Below are positions 23,801 to 32,800 of a DNA stretch of 64,000 bases, one piece after another. Numbering within the stretch: the first letter of the stretch is position 1; the number at the start of each line of letters is the position of its first letter. Origin of the DNA: Mytilus edulis (taxonomy: Eukaryota > Mollusca > Bivalvia > Mytilida > Mytilidae); NCBI RefSeq assembly GCF_963676685.1, contig NC_092345.1:51891527-51955526 (forward strand), given 5' to 3'. The position numbers were made by a program, and so were the translations under genes. The notes under the pieces are model-generated. The model saw nothing but the letters and a program-made list of their open reading frames with translations, ran no database searches and was not told the DNA's origin.

Positions 23801-26800
23801 CCATTTAGTTATAAAAAAACATATGCATCATTTTTTTTTTAATTTGAGGTTTCATATGACTTTAACGTGGCAAATCAAACAAACACATATTGAAAGAACA
23901 GAGTAAAGATAATACTACTACCTCATATATAACATAAAAGACCAATAAGTAACGAACATTTAGAGTCTGGCCACTGTTAAATAAAAAACCATTCCTATTT
24001 AAGTTTTTCAACCTCATATTTGATTGGTCCTTCCAGTTGCTAAGATTCGAACGCCACATGCAAGTGAGTAGTGATAGTCGACAAAATGTGAGACTAGCGT
24101 ACCAAATAATAAGTTTTGTACCTACTGAATCGATGCCACTGCTTGTAGTAGATGTTTCGTTTCTGGAGGGTATCCCCCATCTAAGTAATCATCCTCGCCG
24201 TTGTTAATTTTCTCTTGAAATATTATAATTTTCGATATATCGGTATTTTATGGTCTACTTTATGGTATTAGTTTTGCTTGATGGTAAAAGCCAAACGGTT
24301 ACCACGAGGTGTTTTTATACTTTGCCTGTAGTTTTGGATGGTTGTCTCATTGGCAATTGTAACACACGGAGTGACGTGGTGTAGTGGTTAGCGCATCGGA
24401 CTAAAAAACACCAAGGTTCCTGGTTCGATCCCTGTTCCGTGGGAAAATTTCAAGGACTCAATTTTCGTCTTTCCCTTGACACCATTTGCGAATATGGTCT
24501 TGAGAAACGATAATAGTTCGTTGGATGGGGACGATAAATGGCTGAACCGTGTTAGGAGAGAGCAATATCTCTTGCACGAAAAAGACATCCTAAGCTTGTA
24601 GATTTTGAAAAAGAGCAGGTTAATGCCGCTACAAGTGCAGCACTCGCACCAGCAAAGTGGAAAGGGCTAAATATAAGCTGGAATAGCTTGTTTCCCAATC
24701 CACTTCAAATAAATATGTTTAAACTAACACATTTTCTCATTATCTTTAGATGCATTTCGATTTATATGCAAATAATCGTCTAAACATTGAATGTTTCCTC
24801 ACACGTGATAAAATCTACTCAACTTTCGATTTAATGTTTCTTTTAAGTTTTTAAAGAGATGTTCAAAACCAATTGAAGGCTTTGACTTTTGACTTTGACT
24901 TTGCGATAAGACCAGCAATGAAAGTGAAGTGGTTTCCATCTTTTCTGTTGTCAGGCATCCATCTTTTCTGTTATACTTACTTCTGTGAATTTTTTATTTC
25001 TTTTATTGCCAAATATCTTTGAATCATTGTTTGATTGGCTGCATAAATTGTCAGTTGGCCGAAAAATGAGCCAATGATAAGTGCCCATATGGAATGTCGA
25101 GTTGTAGGGTTAGGATCCCAGCTGCAAATAAAAAAATCAAATTGTTGGTGTTTTCCAAATAATTTTGAATTTATTCAATTGACTTCAGCCTGAAGCTCTT
25201 TTGGAATAGTTATTTGCCAAAATTGCAATCTGAAATTAAATTTGAAATGTTTTTTTTCCAGACAAGAAATACAAATAACTGTTTTCGTGCAGCGAGGTTC
25301 AACATTGAAAAAGAAAAGACTGGCACGTTATTTTTTTTTATTCATTGTATATGTTCAAAATTTACACCATGGCTCGTTTCGTTTTATAATTAAAACGATC
25401 GATTTCTATTTTGATTTATATTGAAATCAACCTTCATTTCTGCATTTTAATAAACATTTGTTTTATTATATATTTTGATAGATATGCCACTCATTGTGAT
25501 ATTCAGCCCATAATTTTATCATGATATTTTGTTTCACATATCAAACAACAGAATATATTACTACTACTACATGTACTACGACCTTGCTACTCTTAATTTT
25601 GTAACACTGTTTGGGCGTTATTTCAGAATTTTGCAATAATTGTAAAACAAATACAAAAAAATTTCCCGTCAACAGTCATATGGACTTCTTCAGGTCACCA
25701 AAACGATCATGTATATCTTTTTTTTTATTTAGCTTACTCTATAAATTGGATCCTTCCACCTTTATTGGCGATATCCCATACTTCTCCAAAACCACCAAGA
25801 TCCCTTGAACCCACGACAATAATGGCTATCAAACCTGCCATGACAACAAATGTCTGGAATGTATCCGTCCAAACTACCGCTCGAAGTCCTCCCTGTAATT
25901 TATTGAAGACTTGGAGCATAATTATGTTAAATTAGTTTTACGAAAAAAATATTTGTAATTTAAGAACAGTAAAAGTTGTGACAACTTTCTCAAAATAACA
26001 TTGTTAGGTCTATATTTAAGACACTTTCTATACCATATAGAATTAATTGCATAACAGTGTGGTCGACAGTAAAACGTTTGTAGGTTGTAACTTGTTTGTC
26101 AACGGCTATGATTTTTTCCCCAGTCAATGAATGGCCATAGCTACACTGTTATGAATTTCATTCTATAATGATAACCTCTATTATATTTCTTTTTCGTTTT
26201 ATTTGCCTTTTCGAATTTGTTTTATTTTGTGTTGCTGCCCCATACATGTATACTCATATCTAGTAAGAATCACTCACGTACTGGAATTCGCGTTGACCCC
26301 CATACTAGTCCATACGATGAAAGTGGAATGATGTGGTCTGTCTTATTCGTACTTGACCCTCATTTTTTTTATATTTATACTGTAGAAAAAAATCCCTGTG
26401 AAACTTAGTTCACGACTGTTCTATTCTCGCGCTATACTCTATACTTTCTAAACAAGTAAATGATGAATGCATCTTGACCAATAAATATCTTTGTGTTTGG
26501 TGGTTTTGGGTGTCTGTCTTACTGACAAATATATCTTTAATTTACAAATACTTACGAGTGCAGTATAAAACGTACATACTAATCCTATGCACACTATTGA
26601 CAATTCTAATTTAAGACCCGTAACTGAAATTAAATAAAGATCTTCGTTAATCCTTGAATTATACAACACCAGAAAACACGTCTTTTGATTATTTGATGTT
26701 GGTACCCCGTCTTTTTGAACTCTCATTTCTAGGCATAGTCTCTGCTTTGACAATTGTGACAAGTTTTTTTTACATACATTTCGCTAAATTTTCAATTATA

Positions 26801-29800
26801 ACATGTATTAAATTTTGTATGTTTTTTTTAGCAGTAAGACATATAGTTTACCCCACAAGTTTTAATATCGGCTATATAGTATCCCAAAAATCTTTTACTA
26901 CAGAATTCACCAAAAGTGTATGCATATACATATAAATCGCACATTTTTCTTTTTTACCAGCTCTTAATTTGTATATGCATGCAATTTTTGGGAATTCTGC
27001 AGACACTTGAAGCTTAATGCCAGAAAGTTGAATTAAAACTGTACAAATGTATCAACGTTATTATAATTACTTACTAGAACACACCCGCGAAATCGAGGGC
27101 ATATACAGCTTGTGAACTGTTGTAGGATGATTTTTTGTAAAAGATATTATGTATGGAGAATTACATAAAAGGTATCTCCCTTTTTCCAAAGTCCGATATT
27201 TGTTTCCTTTCTGTTAAAACCAATTATATTTCTGTTATTCTTTTCCTTTGCTACAATGCTTCTTTTGGTAAAAGTCAAATCAAATTAAAAATTTGCACCG
27301 TTTCAAACATGAAAAAAATGTAACTGCTTATATATAGACCATTATTAGTCTAAAAAATATGCTTTTATGACAATCCATCAGTGCTTTTTTTGAGAGAACC
27401 TTATTAACATGCCAATGGTAGGATTTGAATCATGTATAAATGACTAATACCGACTAAGGCTAATTTGAGAGGTTGTCGATCGGAGGGGTCCTGATCCCGA
27501 AATCCTGGGCTTAAAACCATGAAATCCCGAGATGCATATTTTAAAGAAATTCGAAAAATATATTCCCGGATCCCGTAAGGATCAATCCCCAAATCCCGAG
27601 ATTAAAAACACCCGATCCCGACGCCCCGAAAAAGGTCATGCCTCCCACTTATCTCTACCTTACTTTCATTTTTGCCAAATCACTATTTTCCCTTTTAACA
27701 ATAATTTTTTATGTCCCAATTATGGGCATTATGTTTTCTAGTCTTTGCATCCGTCACGGCGTTCGTTTGTTCGGTCCTCCGTTTTTCCGTCTCGTTCGTC
27801 TGTCCCACTTCAGGTAAAAGTTTTTGGTCGAGGTAGTTTTAGATGAAGTTGAGCATATTTTAGTAATTTTAATATATATGCAAGTAGTATGATCCCTTAA
27901 ATAGTAAACATTTCAAAGAAAACAGTAAACAGAATCGGGGACTTTCTATACTAACATAGAAATTCCCTGACAGAATACAGAGAGTCTCTATATATTAACT
28001 GTTTACAAAACTTAGAATTTTTGAAAGACTTAGGCTATTCTACCTCAGCCATAGATAACCTTAGCTGGATTTGGCAAAAACTTTTAGGAAAAATTTAATG
28101 CTCTTCAACTTCGTACTTTATTTGGCCTTCTTAACGTTTTTGGATTCGAGCGTCACTGATGAGTCTTTTGTGCTGACATGAATTATCATTGATATTGATA
28201 TATTTATAAATTAACTGTTTAAAGTACGAAGTTGAAGAGCATTAAATAATCGCACGTCTGGCGTATATACAAAATTTAGTCCTGGTATCTATGATGAGTT
28301 TATTTACAACCACTGGGTTGATGCCACTGCAGGTGGAGATTTATTTCCCCGAGGGTATCACCAGCCCAGTAGTCAGAACTTTTTGTGCTGACATGAATTA
28401 TCATTGATATTGATATATTTATAAATTAACTGTTTAAGGCTTTTCTACCTCAGGTATAGATAACCTTAGCTGGATTTGGCAAAACTTTTAAGAATTTTGG
28501 TCCCCAATACGAAACGTGCGTCTGGCATATATACAAAATTTAGTCCTGGTATCTATGATGAGTTTTTTAATTAAAGTAGTATAATCGTAGTTTACATGTA
28601 GATAAACGCGAAAAATAATTGTCCTAAGAAGGTATAATAGTTGTGGTTCTTGTGATCTAAACACCATGATATTGACAACGCTCTGGTTGGCTTATCTATT
28701 TTTCATTTTTGTTATCTATCATACGATTGGTTGTATTTGTGTCACATGTTTTACTTATATCAATATATATGCAACTGGTATGACCCCTAGTAAACGTTAA
28801 CATTTCAAAGAAAACAGTAGACAGAATACAGAGAGTCTCTATATATTGAAGTAGTAATAATCGTAGTTTACATGTAGATAAACGCGAAAAATAATTGTCC
28901 TCTATAATTGTGGTTATTGCGATCTGAACACCATGATATCGAGAACGCTCTGATTGGCTTATTTATTTTTCATTTTTGTTATCTATCATACGAATTATTT
29001 GTGCATGTTTCAAACCGGAAGTCTTATCTATGATTAAAATTCAGTCTGATGACGGAATCATATCCGGACTCCTTTTGGTGTCATACCACCAATTACTCCC
29101 TCAAATTTAGAACGTATGTGAAAGTAGGCCTACTCGGACAAAAAATAATGCATTTGATGTCATTTTTCACCTAAACTAATCAACAAATTTGCAGAAATGA
29201 AACTTTTGTTGAAAGAGAAATATATTAAGACCATTTTAAGTCAAAATCTACCTGTCTATGAGTTTGCATTAAAAATTGAGGATTAATGCGCTCCATAGTA
29301 TACTAATTTAAGATTTCCAGAAAACCAGGGGTTATTTTTAGTGGTACCTCCTTTCGGAAGCTCTCTTGTTTCTTATATGATTTTGAATGTATGTTGAAAA
29401 TTGGCATGCAGAAAGGTGACACCTGTACGATTCAGGATATACCTAGTTTCTATGAAGTTAAACTTAAGGTAAAATATTTAGAAAGCTGTGAAAATTGCAA
29501 AATTCGGTTGAACAGATAGGGACTTTTAATTGGTGGTATGACACCTTTTGGTGTCAGACCACCAATTAAAAATCCCTATCTGTTCAACCAAATTTTGCTA
29601 TTTTCACAGCTTTCTTAATATTTTACCTTAAGTTTAACTTCAAGGAAACCAGGTTGAATTGTACATGTATCATCTTCCTACATGCCAATTTTCAACCAAA
29701 GTTTAAAGTCTTGTAACAAATTTCTGATTTTAAAAAGGCAGGTACTACCAAAATAACTCCCGGTTTTCTGGAAATCTTAAATTAGTGTACTATGTAGCGC

Positions 29801-32800
29801 ATTAATCCTGAATTTTTAATGCAAACTCATAGACAAGTGAATTTTGTCTCAAAATGGTCTAAATATATTTCCCTTTCACCAAAAGTTTCATTTCTGCAAA
29901 TTTGTTGGTTAGTTTAAGTAAACAATGACATCAAAAGCACTATTTTGTGTCAAAGTAGGACTACTTTTACATACGTTCTAAATTGGAGGAAGTAATTGGT
30001 GGTCTGACACCTTTTTTCTCGTTTTTCTCCCAAAATATCTCAATCTGAATAATTATAAGAATGGATGACAAATGCGACTATGCATGTTACCTATAGGACA
30101 CAGAGGCATGATGATTGATTTATTGTGGAAGGAAGAGAAGCGACACACAACATGAGGTCTTCTCGTTTAATAGTATAGATCCAGGTACGCCAGTGCACAT
30201 TTTGTATTTTATTTACCTTGATTCAAAGCTAATGATGGTGCATATAGAACAACACCCATATACAAAAGCTGAAAGAAAATATAAACATATTATGATGTGG
30301 TATGACATATTTACAGACTGTCAAGGTTACAAAATTGAAAACAAGTTTCCATTCAAGAAATTTATTATGCAGCGATTGACAAATTATAAATGTAACGAAC
30401 TCCAATGTAGAGTAAAAATACAAAGTTTACAATGGTAAACATCGTGAAAATTTTTTTTCAAATAATTAACGATCACTTGAATTATATATTGACTACCACC
30501 ATAATCTTGACATGGTTGACAAAATTTGAAAAAAAACAAAAGGTTATTTTGAAGCAGATATTTCAGCGCATCAAGCCATTCATTTGCATGACATCCATTT
30601 CTTGCACCAGTTTCTGTTTCTGTCGGATAATAGACTTCTTCAACAAACTGAAGATTCTGCTATACATGTTTCTGACGAGGTCAAGGATCCAGTTATCAAG
30701 GATCTTAGAAGTAAAGCACTAAATCAGACTAGACGTCATTGCATATTTATACATTCATACTGTCAACTTATTCCAACTTCTATGATACTTGTAAGCTTTT
30801 AAAGCTTTTCCATTGACTTCTTCTTAACCATATACCATAAACGAAAGTTTTAATATTTTTTTGGTCTTTATGGAATTTAGACTTTAGTTAGTTTATCATC
30901 ACTGCAAAACTTACCATGTTTAGCATAAATATAATGGACGCACATACTCGTACAGCTCTGTTGAAACGCCTCTCTAAATACTGAAATGTGAAAAAAACTG
31001 TTCTCAAGATGTAAGAAAACTAATTGATATTTAACAGTCAAAAAATTCGTTTGATCTTTACCAAAAAAACTTTGGATTACTGTACAGATACAATGTTATC
31101 TTCTCTGGGTTTTATTTATTTTTTTATAAAAAGGTTTTATAGTTTGTCAAAATGTATTTTTTCATTGTGTTTTATATCTTTTTGTTTGTCCTTCATTACT
31201 GTATTTATAGCTAAGAAACATTGACACTGACACGGTTTTGGGATGATGACTCAACAAAATTCATGTGGATGATTTTATACACCATGCACTTAGTTGGAAC
31301 TCAGTACCACTATGTTACACTACTGTGTTTTTAATATTGTAAGAAGATAAATATAACTGGACATTTCGAATATACACTCTTCGTTTTTAAAACGCATGTA
31401 ATATTTGCTGGACGATAAGACTTATATTTATTTGGCCTTTATCAATAACAAATAAAGTTTAGCATATGTAGCAATCTATATCCGTAGCAATTATTGTATT
31501 CATTTCCATAGCATAGCCATGCAATGATGCATAATGTTAACATCGTTCCACTGTTATGCACTAGTTTTTTTTTGTGGAAATTATGGTAAAGATAATTACC
31601 TCGTACGCACTTGTAAAATCAAGTTTATGAAAAAATGGCATGAAAACATGACATGTCACAACGGTAGTTGGGAATATTGCGAGACAAGATAATCCAAAGC
31701 TTGTGTCATGAGTATACATTTCTGCTGGGGTTCCTAGCACGAAAATTGTGGACATACAACTAGCCATTAAAGACATCGCTATCGGAAATATCCCTATATC
31801 TCTTCCACCCATCAACATGTCGTCTGCTGTAGCATTTTTCTCTTTATAAATAAAGTAAATCCCGATGAGTACCGAAATGACCAACACAGCCACAACTATA
31901 CAATAATCCACTGTCTGAAGTGTTCCGATTAGTTCTCCTGGGCATAATTCACACACTGCCTTGCAGGATGCTATGCTTATATTGTTGTATGTTACCATGA
32001 CTATTGAATGATTAAACAAAATCCATAATTTCGAATTGTATTATATTTACGGTATTCAAAGTATAAACTTTGTAACTAAACAGGTTAGCCCTTTTTGGAA
32101 TGATCCGAACTACGATGTAATAATTTTTTAGATAACTACCTGAGCAAATACATGTATTGATAATTGCATGTAAACAATATTTTATGCAGATAACGTTGAC
32201 TTTTTGTTGTTTCAAGGGGGAAATGTCATAGTATATTTTGTTGTGATTTTCATTTCTAGAATATTATGTTTTTTTAATAAAGGACCCATACTCTATTGTT
32301 CTTATTGGTTTTTTTATGATCAGTATGGTAACGCATTCATCCTTTATCTACATCTCACATAATTGATCTTACATCTCTGACATGAAATTGAAATAAACTT
32401 TGGTACTACATGTATGTGATAGTTCTATTTAATCAACAAATTTAAAATTAGGTTGAAGACGCCTTTCAGTGGAGATGTTATCTATAGTATAACAAAATCA
32501 AACAAATATGATGAAAAACATACAACATTTATGCCGTCTTACATTTTAATACTAAGTAGGTTGTGAAACAAACAAAAGATAGGGGTATTTCAGGACATTG
32601 TTAAATAAACATTCGTGAATATAATTTTCATTTTGTTTTGAGGCGGGGTTACTGGTTGTGCATGAAAAAAAAATCTTCTATGAAACATTTAATATCTAAT
32701 TATTATCACGTATTAGTGACTTTACAGTTGTTTCTCGTTTTTCAACCATGCATACTAACTACTTCCTATGTGTGTGCAATATATCACTTTTTTAACATCT

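Noticed and set aside
24370..24442. Functional tRNA gene
   Set aside because: The A and B boxes are present but the anticodon arm and acceptor pairing do not form; followed by a SINE body.
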